From Sclerodactyla briareus (taxonomy: Eukaryota > Echinodermata > Holothuroidea > Dendrochirotida > Sclerodactylidae), in contig JAODTK010002621.1 of the NCBI GenBank assembly GCA_026419785.1, positions 134,501-198,500 on the forward strand: DNA of 64,000 bases. The letters run 5' to 3'. The notes under the pieces are model-generated. The model made no database searches. It was not told the DNA's origin and saw only the letters and a program-made list of their open reading frames with translations. Both the position numbers and the translations under genes were made by a program. This document shows, one piece after another, positions 54,918-64,000 of the stretch (position 1 is the stretch's first letter; every line of letters begins with the position of its first letter).

Positions 54918-55130
54918 GATTATTATTATTATTTTATTATTATTATTATTCTTATATTATTATTATTAATTTGTTTTCCACTGTTTCACGCAACCCACAT
55001 GTAAAGGTGAGCACGTTGTGAGTTGTAAAATAATAGTGATTATTATTATTATTTATTATTATTATTATTCTTATATTATTATTATTATTATTATATTATT
55101 ATTATTATTATTATTGTTATAATCACTTTT
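54817..55130. repeat. Near-identical duplication with ATT microsatellites
   Basis: GTTTTCCACTGTTTCACGCA through TAATAGTGATTATTATTATT occurs at 54817 and again at 54973 with no differences that I can see over about 73 bases. Each copy is followed by an (ATT)n array. The 156-base period and identity imply a recent duplication or an assembly slip. Confidence 0.8.
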
Positions 55131-55380
55131 TACAATTCACAGCTATTGGCACTGGTAAGTCTGTTTTGTGATGTTTTATGTTTTGTTTTTTGTTGTTGTT
55201 TTGTTCGTTTTTCTGTTGAATCCTCGGGTTTGTTTCTGGACCCTGGGAGGTGCAACACCTTTCGAATGATATGAACGCTTCAGAAGAGTGTTTGTTTATA
55301 TCGGCTGGGACTTTGTTATGGTTCCTGGGATTTTTTCTAGCCACCTCCTCTTCTTTGTCGATCACGGCTAGGTATTATTA

Positions 55381-55412
<32 letters not shown>

Positions 55413-55459
55413 TATTATTATATATTATTATTATTAATTATTATTATTATTAGGTCGAA
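55131..55459. repeat. ATT microsatellite with flanking unique sequence
   Basis: (ATT)n lies at about 55372-55455. The frame before it encodes a hydrophobic stretch (GTLLWFLGFFLATSSSL) but runs into the array without start or splice support. Confidence 0.75.
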
Positions 55460-55735
55460 TTGTGGGTTTTTTTCGCAATTCGTCTAGCTACGTCGAATTT
55501 GAACAAAACTCGGTGGATGTGGACTGTTGTTAGTCCTAAACAACTTGAAGGCAAATTTGCATGCGATTTTTTCTAACTTTGTCGTAATTAGGCAATACTG
55601 AACAACGGGTAGTGCAATTTCAACGTCTCTGGAGGTCAAATGGACATAATTTAATGTGCATTCTCTAAACGAGGTTCAAAAAGGTGTTTTTATGGGGAGA
55701 TGTCCACGTCGGCGGATCATCCGCCTGCAAATTAT
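55460..55735 (+). repeat. Interspersed repeat A, copy 2
   Basis: The counterpart of 9815-10115, with the CTAACTTTGTCG, CTGAACAACGGGTAG, AAACGAGGTTCAAAAAGG and CGGCGGATCATCCGCC boxes. The last is a hairpin at the 3' end. Confidence 0.65.
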
Positions 55736-55815
55736 AGTTATAGTTATAGTTATAATTCTGTCATAGTTATAGTTATAATTTTATAGTTACGTTATGTTAT
55801 AATACTGTCATAGGG
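55736..55815. repeat. TATAGT-type microsatellite
   Basis: Interrupted TTATAG hexamers. Confidence 0.8.
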
Positions 55816-57889
55816 GGCCTCCGTCCAATTGGGGGGTAACAGACTGGTTGAGTTTAGTAGTGGTGCACTGCATGATGAAGATGCGATTTGCGCGTGCCGG
55901 ATGGAGCCGGCAGCCAACGTCGTAACGCAATACTTATATTTAAATATATGTTTTATCTCTTATAGTCTAATATTGCAGAGGCGGTTGGCTTGAGACGGAT
56001 GGCGCTCTCACATATACAAGGACGCTACCCTCTCTGTTGCTCTGGTGTGTATTGCATCGGGTTCGTGGGATTATGATGTACCGCCATCGATCCAAGAAGA
56101 ACGAACAGACATGAAAACGGAGAGAATAGCTAAAGTCCTCTTCAATAAACCTCTATCCAATCTTGGACAATTTTTTTTTTATTCTTTTGAGGGCGTCGAC
56201 GGGCCATTATATTGATTAGGGGTAGTTGTACACCTACACACAAGGTATGGTAGACGACCAAAATAGCACTGATATAACTTGCAACCTTCATATTTGCGTT
56301 TGGATGTTCTGAATGATTATGATACGGGAATATTCGCTTTCGTCGCTGTAACTTGTTGTGTAAATACTCGCCAGTTGCAAATCACGTCAGTTACTCCGTT
56401 ATTCTGACAGAATCTGTCCCTTGAAGAGAAGATAAACTTGGCTGACCCTGGTTGAGGAATATACGACCGACCGAATAACATGCTTTTGCGGTTAGCAATA
56501 CAATTTGAACACTGGATTGCACGGTTGTTTATGCTTTTAGGCCTAAAACTGGAATCCCATTAAAACGAGTATTTCTAACCGTCGACAAAAGAAGAAACCT
56601 AACAATGGTCAGATTGGTGGAAAAAGTCCGCCAGATTTTCAGCAGAAACTATCCAAATATTAATACCACAGACTGTTGAATCCCCCCCCCCCCCCCCCTC
56701 CCTCCTCCTCCTACCATCCAAAAGTGGATCCACTAATTCTTGCGGGTTCGTGACGTCAAACATCGAACAACTAACACATGACCAAATCGGCTAAGTTGTC
56801 TGTATAAGATCTTCATGAGACACACAACGAGTTTGCTCAACGCGAGTAAACCACCCGTACGCATCTCTAGATTCAACCGGAATGTACATTTCATTGACAA
56901 TAACCAGCAGTGCAGACGAGATTTCCCTTCGTTAGGCGTATGAGAGTGCTTTCGTTCGGTGTCTTGCACATGAGAGTGTCAAGTTCCACCAACTCGCTCA
57001 GTTAAGGCGAGTACGCCGAGTAACGCACTCTAAACATTTAACACTCTTTGACTGGAGAAGGATAGCGCTCCAGTATAACTAACCTCTTTCTTTTTTTACT
57101 TCGTTGCTAAATTCTAAAGCATTTCTATCTCCATATATCTCGGACATTGTAAACTCGTGAATGGAGCTCTAAGGGACGGTCTTTGAAGAAAATACATCAA
57201 GCAGTTTCTACCCAATCTTTGAGCTCCATTCAGCCTTTTGAGAAATCGGCATCAGTGGATATTGAAATGAATGTCACCGTTCGATACCTCATATACAAGG
57301 ATAACTTCAGTCAAAATCACAGCAACACACAAATCGTTCTATTTTTCAGAAAAACGGTGATAGTCGGCATATAATATCAACCATGGTGTCATTCCCCGTA
57401 TTGCATTATTTCATGTGATCCCCCGTTGAAACATGTGGTTCTTCGTCCTTCCGTCCCTTTGAATACAACACCAATGCCCGTCAATTCCAAAGCAAAATCC
57501 CTGAATAGATTCCTTCTTAAAACATGGTTTCCTTGGCTCTGGACCCCGTTGAGTTCGAGCGATTTGTCCCAAATCTTTCTTCAAATCTCCTAATGCCTAG
57601 GAAAACCGTAAAAGAAAATAACATCAATAGAAATACTAAGACTCAGCCCAATGAGATGTCGCCCCTCAACAAGATGGTACCCTCCAACGAAGAGAGGAAA
57701 AGCAAACTCTCGCTTTGCGTAAGTTCTATACTATGAGACTGGCACAGACTTCGCAGGGGTGGGGATCCACCTGGCCACTTTTCACTCACGATGTTTTTTC
57801 ACCTCACAAGTCATCAGACCAGGTCGAAGTCCTGGATGCCAACCCCTCTTTGTATTCTCGTTGACATTATTATCAGAATGATTCGGACA
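55816..57889. other. Intergenic or 3' region; no firm gene
   Basis: A C run lies at 56683-56698. A + frame ending at the GTAAGT at 57720 reads NRNTKTQPNEMSPLNKMVPS and could be a hydrophilic exon, but has no family match. The frame at 57183-57374 is likewise unassigned. Confidence 0.3.
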
Positions 57890-58155
57890 CATCCGAGTGT
57901 TGCACATTGGTAAAGCGTCGTCCTTTCTTCCTTCCGGGGAGACCGGCTTCCGAATCAGGTTCGATCCCCCGTTCTCGCGGGTACACCATGGGAAATGTAT
58001 TGAGACTTTTTTCGTTACCCATCGTGTTTCCCTCCTATTGTTGATGTACACGTTACGATATCTCCAGACCCCATTTGGAGGGACAACATGTAATTGCAAT
58101 TCATTCGGCACGAGGCGTTGGATTCCGCCGCGGCAATAAATGATCTTTAATCATA
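57890..58155 (+). mobile_element. SINE3, tRNA-derived, full length
   Basis: The head contains GTTGCACATTGGTAAAGCGT (A-box side) and AGGTTCGATCCCCCGTTC (57957-57974), a canonical B box. The body runs through GGGTACACCATGGGAAATGT, TCGTTACCCATCGTGTTTCC and CCCCATTTGGAGGGACAACA to CACGAGGCGTTGGATTCCGC. The tail is AATAAATGATCTTTAATC. It is better preserved than the other SINEs. Confidence 0.75.
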
Positions 58156-59009
58156 TAATATAACTTAAATATGTATTTTAATTTTTCTGGCAATCCTTTC
58201 CCTTTTTGCTGTAACCGACAGAGCGACAAGCATTTTCCAATCCAGCAGACACCGTTTCATGGAGTAGACAAAGAGCCTTGAACCCTGTCAAAGATTCAAC
58301 TGAAGTTCGATTGTCACTTCCACTATTGTAATCCATGTCTCACAATCATATAGCTGGATGCCTATGTGAGAATTGGAAAAAAAAAAAAACCCCCGTGGGG
58401 GCTACTGAACAGGCTTAACTAGGCCTGATATATGTTAAGGGTTAGGGAACGTAGAAGAAAGAGGCAATCAGTTCTTACAATGAAGCGCAGGAAGGGTGAT
58501 AGCCAAGTGGGTTGCAAAACAGCATAACATCCGTGCTTGTGCGGAGTCGAGTCAAATCATGTGGAGGCATGGCGGATTAGACCCCTGATCAACGTTGCTC
58601 AAATCAGTGATAGTAGAGAGAGGGGTCACCACACATATACTTACTCGCTTTAGAGTCTAAATTTTAGTCAGTCAGAGGAACCTTTCCAGATATTTTTTAT
58701 GGCCTTCGACCTGGATCATACAAGGAGAGCAAATAATCGTGGGTCACTAGTCTTGGGAGAAATTGTTGGCTACACTCCCCCCCCCCCCATTATGATCCAT
58801 ACCCTTCATACGAAGAATATATAATCGAACAATTAACCCCACTGGCTATTCATAAATACCCTTCCGGACAGTGCGCATCAGCCAATAATCGTACGTGGGG
58901 CGCGTGCTCAAACGTGATATCGATACTCATGCCGGAGGCGTATTTAGTTTTGTAGAGGCGTCCACCAAGAGTGCCAAGGTTCGATGTCTTTACGTGGGCG
59001 GATTAGAGA
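58156..59009. other. No gene recognised
   Basis: An A run followed by the dyad CCCCCGTGGGGG lies at 58378-58402, and a C run at 58778-58788. No exon. Confidence 0.35.
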
Positions 59010-59385
59010 ACCGAAACCGAGTGGTTGGCACCTGGTGGTTGATACAGTTTTGGCAAGCGTTCGGCTTCCCCGGTATCCGGGGTTCGGATCCCCGTTCGGG
59101 TCCATACTAAAGACTGAAAATGGCAACTGTTGCCTGCCGCTGACGCTCAGCACAAGTGATTGGGAAGCAGGAAACAAACGAGGGGTGGGCAATTTGCAAG
59201 TTGCCGTCAACGTGTGCTTACCGTCAACACATTGAGTTACCGTCAAAGAGGCCTTGCCTTAAGTTTCCTGTACCTGGTGGGGGGTTTGCAGCTGAACAAT
59301 AGGTGTGCAATCCGGTCTGCAACCCTTGCGGGCCTTGCATGTTTCAGGGTTTGATCCTCTGTACGGCAAGTACCCCATGAAAAAC
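59010..59385 (+). mobile_element. SINE2, with two tRNA-like promoter parts
   Basis: The first head has GAACCGAGTGGTTGGCACC and GGGGTTCGGATCCCCG, a B box in a GC stem. About 250 bases on, GCAACCCTTGCGGGCC and AGGGTTTGATCCTCT form a second B-box-like site. Between them GCAATTTGCAAGTTGCCGTC is shared with the minus-strand copy at 13.7 kb, as is the second site, so both belong to the family. Confidence 0.7.
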
Positions 59386-60770
59386 TATATCCTTTGTCAG
59401 GATTAGGGGAGAGGATTAAGGGTCAGTAAACCCATCCACGTTTCCTGGTCTACCGAGCCGTGGGTCATCGACCTGTCGCGCTGAGAAACATCCCCACGAT
59501 AACACATGGGAAGTTTTGGTCAACCAAATCGAGGATGGTGAACTGCTGTAGTTTTGTTTGCAGACTTGAAGGTGTCATTGTTCCTCTCGCGGCGCCATTG
59601 CGGTTAATATGAAGAGGTTTTGCCTCTAAGAAGGTCACAGTAGGCTGAGTGTTTTACACGGCAGCTGGAACTAAATAAAATGCTCATGTCATCAGCAGAG
59701 GTCGCCGAGACACCTGGACAAGAAACACGATCAAGAAAGTATTGAAAAGCAACGAAACCCGGTGACAGAGATCGCTGAACCTCGCTACAACCACACCTGT
59801 TTCCAATTGATAACGTTCAGTCATTTTTTCAAGAAAATCCAACCGCGAACTCATTTTTTAGTACGTCCAAGCAACCCTATTATTAACGCATTGTCAATAT
59901 AACAGTTGTCTGGTGACCCTGGTTTGAATAAAATTAAAGAACCAATTCATTTAGGGAGGATAAAATAGGTGACGCAATTCATCATCGACTTCGAGGAAAA
60001 ATTAACCTTGCACTTTTTTTATTAACGCCCAAAGAAAGGACAAAATTGAATTACTGTCCTAAGCAAATTTTAAATTGTCTACTTCTGTTGACGGTCATTT
60101 GAACAACTATCAATGTGTAAAACACTACAAGTTGAGGATCAGAGGGTTATGAAATTTCGCTCTTTTCATCTATGTGAGTTTTCAAAACGATCCACGTACT
60201 TGAGCAATGTCAGTTTCTCACTCTACTGACCTTAAACAAAGACCCTGTTGATGTTACCAGCAGGAAGGGGCGAAGGCGATGATACAACACCGTGGTTGAA
60301 CGCGAGACACTTCTTCTTGTATGCAAGAGGAAGAAAGAGCAGTATCGCAAGAGTATTAGGAAATCCACCCGTAAAAGAGAATTTGTCATGCTCTTAAGAA
60401 GATTTTCGTATTCATCCTATTACTCCAAGCAAGCCAATATATTCGCAGTGAAAAGTAAGAGTAGTGAAGAGTCAATGTTTGTGCAGAAGTGTGCTATGAT
60501 TTTTTTTTTGTCGCTGTAGCGTTGCGAATTGTTACCCGCACCACCCACCGCCACAGTACGTCCTCCGGTGATGATTAGTGGTTTGATAAGGATGTAACGT
60601 TCCATTCCGAAATAAGGTTTTGTTTTGTGCTAGAAAATGACGCGAAAACAACAACCAGAATTCACTGTGTTCCATCGGACCCAGACTCCATCGCGAAACC
60701 TGCCCCTTGGCCGGCCTGAGGGCCGTTGGAGGCACTACACATAACAACGCTTGGATACAACAGAGGTTAT
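59386..60770. other. No gene recognised
   Basis: AT-rich; the frame at 60292-60519 is Lys/Arg-rich without a motif. Confidence 0.35.
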
Positions 60771-61255
60771 GACGTGGAAAATGGAAAACTTTATCTATAG
60801 GCCCACCCCCATTCTAAACGCTGTTCCTATTGGAGTTATTGGCCTTCATAATTTGGGTGGTCCATTATGCTGAGAATTTGGGGAGAATCCCATTTTTGCG
60901 CAATAACGCATGTCGTCACCCATGGACACTAGGGATATTATGGGTTAGGTTTTCATTGTTCCATTTTGTGTCTTTCTCTCGTCCGAAGTCACCATAACAA
61001 TCAACACCTACCAACCTACGACGCAATCCTCTCTCATAGACCAAAGGCTTTTCGGGTGTGAAATTTATGTGTGAAATTTCAATAAAACCAAGAATATTCG
61101 CAGTCTTGTGCAAGTATACATCATTCTTACTTGCATGATGGTTGTTTATCATATGGCACATACACATGCAACAAACTACTTGAAGGACTATAACTCCGAA
61201 CCGAGAGTCGTATGAACTTCTGGTTTTGGACCGACGCATTCAACGTCCTTTCCTA
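60771..61255 (+). repeat. Interspersed repeat C, copy 2
   Basis: The counterpart of 4664-5152, in the same orientation and about 56 kb away, with the same chain of boxes. Confidence 0.65.
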
Positions 61256-61812
61256 CTGCTAATATCGCAGCCTCTTCACTAATTTGACACTTGCAGTTGT
61301 TCTTCAAATTGCAACGAGCCACTACGCTGTGCGTGGACAACATATGCTTGCCATCTATTAGCGTGTTGAAACAGGTTTGGACCTAAATTGCCTCGTAACA
61401 GCGTCATATCACTCTATGTGCAGGAAGACGTAATAACCATTAGGTGGTTTGTCCAAACAAACGCCTGTCATGCCGTATGACTTCGTTTGCCTTGCTGTCG
61501 AACTGACATATGGGCAGAACTAGTGGTGGTGTGACGTCAAAACGTTAATCGAAAATTGTTCCTTTCACTAAATTACGGAAATGCTAGGTCGGCAGAAAAA
61601 ATCACTCTACCCCATCTGTTGGAACTGTTCTACCACTACAACCTCATTTTGTAATGCGCTGAATGTTTCCTCTCTAATTTTCAATTTGAAGGATTCGTCA
61701 GGCTCGTGGCGGCGGTAACCCAAACAAGCCCCCTACGTCCTGTGAACACCCCGCTAGACACGTGGCCTCGTTTCGCTTTCAGGCTTGAGCGGCATCATTC
61801 TCTTTTACTATT
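61256..61812. other. No gene recognised
   Basis: Ordinary sequence without exon or repeat. Confidence 0.4.
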
Positions 61813-62340
61813 CAGGGGCGTAGCGAGGGTGATACTTGGGGGTATTTAGAGATTAATTTTTGCCGTCGGATCTGGCAATGGTGACTGAATATGATATGTG
61901 ACTGATATGATCGTTGGAAATTTGAATATTGAAACTGTCCTCAGATGATGCAATCTGGTGCCATATTTTTTCACTAAAATTGGGCGTTCATTAATTCCTC
62001 GACCCCGCCTCTCTCCCAATTTGGAATGCCGAAAAAATCTCTGCCCAAACCCTAAACAATGCCCGAATTTTTACTGCAGCTCATTAGTATGAAGCAGGCC
62101 CTCATACACCGTGCGGCGAAGCGCGCAACATGGAATTTCCTTGGGGCATTGATCAAATTTTCCGTCCACTTAGTACAAATTTCTGGCAATCTTTTTCGAC
62201 ATTATGATATCTCCACACCGGATTTTCACATTCATTCTGTGCCCAAAGTTCGGTAGTATCCTCCCGGATTTTCCGATCTATGAAAAGTGGAAGGGGGGGG
62301 GGGGCTATCTCTCGCCTTGTACTCTTGCTATGCCGCTCCC
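61813..62340. mobile_element. TIR element, GGCGTAGC type, 528 bases
   Basis: The left end CAGGGGCGTAGCGAGGGTGATACTT is matched on the minus strand by GGGAGCGGCATAGCAAGAGTACAA at the right end. The two align over about 20 bases with small changes. The right end carries a G run on + (62292-62304). The interior has a GCGGCGAAGCGCGC dyad like those at 42.0 and 45.0 kb. There is no transposase, so it is a non-autonomous DNA element. Confidence 0.6.
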
Positions 62341-62689
62341 ATGATTCCCCGCCTAAAACCGACGTTTCATTTCCAATTCGCAATTCTTCTACTTGTTTCC
62401 GCAAATAGATTGACCAAAACGTGTAATCACTGGAAATATAGGAACCAGGAACAAAATCTGTCAAAAAACTGTAAACGCAGGAAAATAAAATGTCAGCGCT
62501 AACGCCTTTAGGCCTATGTCCCCTTTTGCCGAATTCCGACAAACTCGGTCACTCGTCCAATTGGCAATTACCCCAACGGCGACGGGCCGTTACATCATCT
62601 AATTTTTGCCGACATCCATTCTCTTCCGACCGCGAATGAGCCAATTAGCATACTAATCAAAAGTCGAAATAGCCGATATAACTCGGCTT
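62341..62689. other. No gene recognised
   Basis: Ordinary sequence. Confidence 0.4.
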
Positions 62690-62838
62690 CCATTTTTTTC
62701 TTTCCATTCCACTTTCATCCCCTGTCTTCCCTTCATTCCCTTACTTTCCTTTTCTTTCCCTTCCCCGCTTCTTCTTTCCTCCTCCCTCTTTTCCTCTTCT
62801 TTTCTTCCTCCCTCTTTTCTCCTCCTCTTTCTCCTTTT
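62690..62838 (+). repeat. 150-base polypyrimidine tract
   Basis: Almost pure C/T on the + strand, rich in CTTCCTCC and TTTTCC units. The complementary purine strand could form triplex DNA. The Lys/Glu/Arg-rich minus-strand frame is an artefact of it. Confidence 0.85.
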
Positions 62839-64000
62839 TGTGTGCCGACAGAACCGAATTGCCGACGGCGACCGAATTATTGGGGAGGGGGGGGGTGTTA
62901 CCCCCCACACCCCGCTCGCTCGGCCCTGTTGCTATGTAACTCTTTAGAGTGTTTCAAGGTTCGTGTATATTTCCTGACCCAATCCTGTTGGCCCAATATT
63001 ATTGAGTTTTTTTTTTTTTTCATATCAACGCATGTGGTGCTTTCTCTGTTGACATCTACGTCCACCTAATTTTATAATGAGAATCCCATTTGGGGGGATT
63101 GGTCGACGGAATCCAGCAGATGATATGTTTTGTTTAATATACACGCAGGTAGATCCCTGAAAGCAATAGCCCCCTCTATTTTAGAACGGCTCCCGCCCTC
63201 CTATTGTCGCTTTAGCAGGCTAGACATGTTTTTTATATTATAATGGCTAGCATCCACCGAGAGTAGTGTGTATCATGGTTATCTAGAAATTTGTCTACAA
63301 ACTGACTACTGTAGAAACAGTGAAAGTGACAGTTGATGTAATTTGTTTGATGTTTTTAGTTTGCCCCTCCTAGCAGATATTTGTTAGTGGACGATTTTAT
63401 AACTAGTTGAAGTAAACAAGAGCATTTTTCATTGGTGGCCAAGCCCATCGATAGGCTACCAGAGCATGTCGTCTTTTCTTTGCCATATTGGAGGGCAACG
63501 TTAATTAACATCTGCTCTGTAATGAGAGTTGGGAAGTATCGACAGGCGTTGTCTGATGGGTGGCATTGGGGGAGGAAAATGGGGAAGGAAGTGGAATCTC
63601 AGACAATTCTCTACGAAAATTCAGACGGTTTCTAGATAAGTTGGTCTCCGAAATTTGAAGAGACAACCTCTTTCCCTGTGGCGACGCCTCTGACCACACC
63701 CGGTTGAGTTTCCTGTTCAACACCTCCCTCCCCCTGACATAGTGACTAGCGGTGTAGGCATAATCTTTTTTCTTTCTTCCTGCCTTTTTTTTTTTGGCGG
63801 AGTCAAAACTGTCTTGTTATGGATTCTCAAGTGGTAAAGTCACGTGTTGACATCGAATAGTGATTGTTGGTTGACTGAAGTCCTGCTTCGCAGATGCCGC
63901 TTGAGAGGATTGGCATAGACTGCATAGTAACTCCAGGTATTATGCGTGGGCCTTCACGCACATAGTAATCCCCCTTGTATAGGTGGCGTGAAACAAAATG
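62839..64000. other. No gene recognised to window end
   Basis: G run at 62882-62895 and T run at 63007-63020. No exon, and no gene 2 transmembrane exon. Confidence 0.35.

Noticed and set aside
62653..62910. Lys/Arg/Glu-rich minus-strand frame
   Set aside because: It is the translation of the polypyrimidine tract, without other coding signals.
1..64000. CRISPR arrays, operons, prophage or insertion sequences
   Set aside because: None seen. Tandem arrays here are microsatellites or a minisatellite without spacers, and the gene structure is eukaryotic.

Overview
This window looks like nuclear DNA of a marine invertebrate deuterostome, most likely an echinoderm (sea urchin or sea cucumber type); a lancelet or acorn worm cannot be excluded. 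It has no operons, no long conserved open frames and no ribosome binding sites. It does have short exons with GT/AG borders in long introns, tRNA-derived SINEs, LINE tails, many simple repeats and short inverted-repeat elements. The exons encode extracellular modules common in those animals: F-type lectin (FTP), sushi/CCP, HYR, laminin-EGF and zona pellucida (ZP). The organism call is inference.

No gene here is a simple uninterrupted frame; the signal is in exons of 110-460 bases on the + strand. Gene 1 (about 5.67-14.28 kb) carries an F-type-lectin-like exon, two ZP exons, and a last exon encoding one transmembrane helix, a short basic tail and a stop. It is read as a type I membrane protein with an extracellular lectin/ZP ectodomain. 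Gene 2 (about 26.7-54.2 kb, possibly more than one gene) carries lectin-like exons (26.7-28.4 kb) and four CCP exons of 171-175 bases (31.2, 32.8, 35.4, 47.0 kb). It also has two HYR-like segments (40.7, 45.5 kb), a laminin-EGF-like segment (50.2 kb) and a three-exon ZP domain (50.8-54.2 kb). The ZP exons of the two genes are paralogous: a ten-residue block is identical in protein and differs only at synonymous sites. The membrane anchor of gene 2 was not found.

Almost every recognised exon needs one or more single-base frame changes to read its domain, while splice sites and exon sizes are intact. This points to uncorrected indel errors in the assembly more than to decay of two whole genes, but the sequence alone cannot settle it.

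The rest is intronic or intergenic. Layout: 0-5.6 kb repeats; 5.6-14.3 kb gene 1; 14.3-26.7 kb repeats, SINE1, LINE tail and local duplications; 26.7-54.2 kb gene 2 with SINEs, TIR elements, an inverted GGGC pair and an intronic 47-base minisatellite; 54.2-64 kb ATT repeats, SINE2 and SINE3, a second copy of a repeat from 4.7 kb, a TIR element and a long pyrimidine tract.
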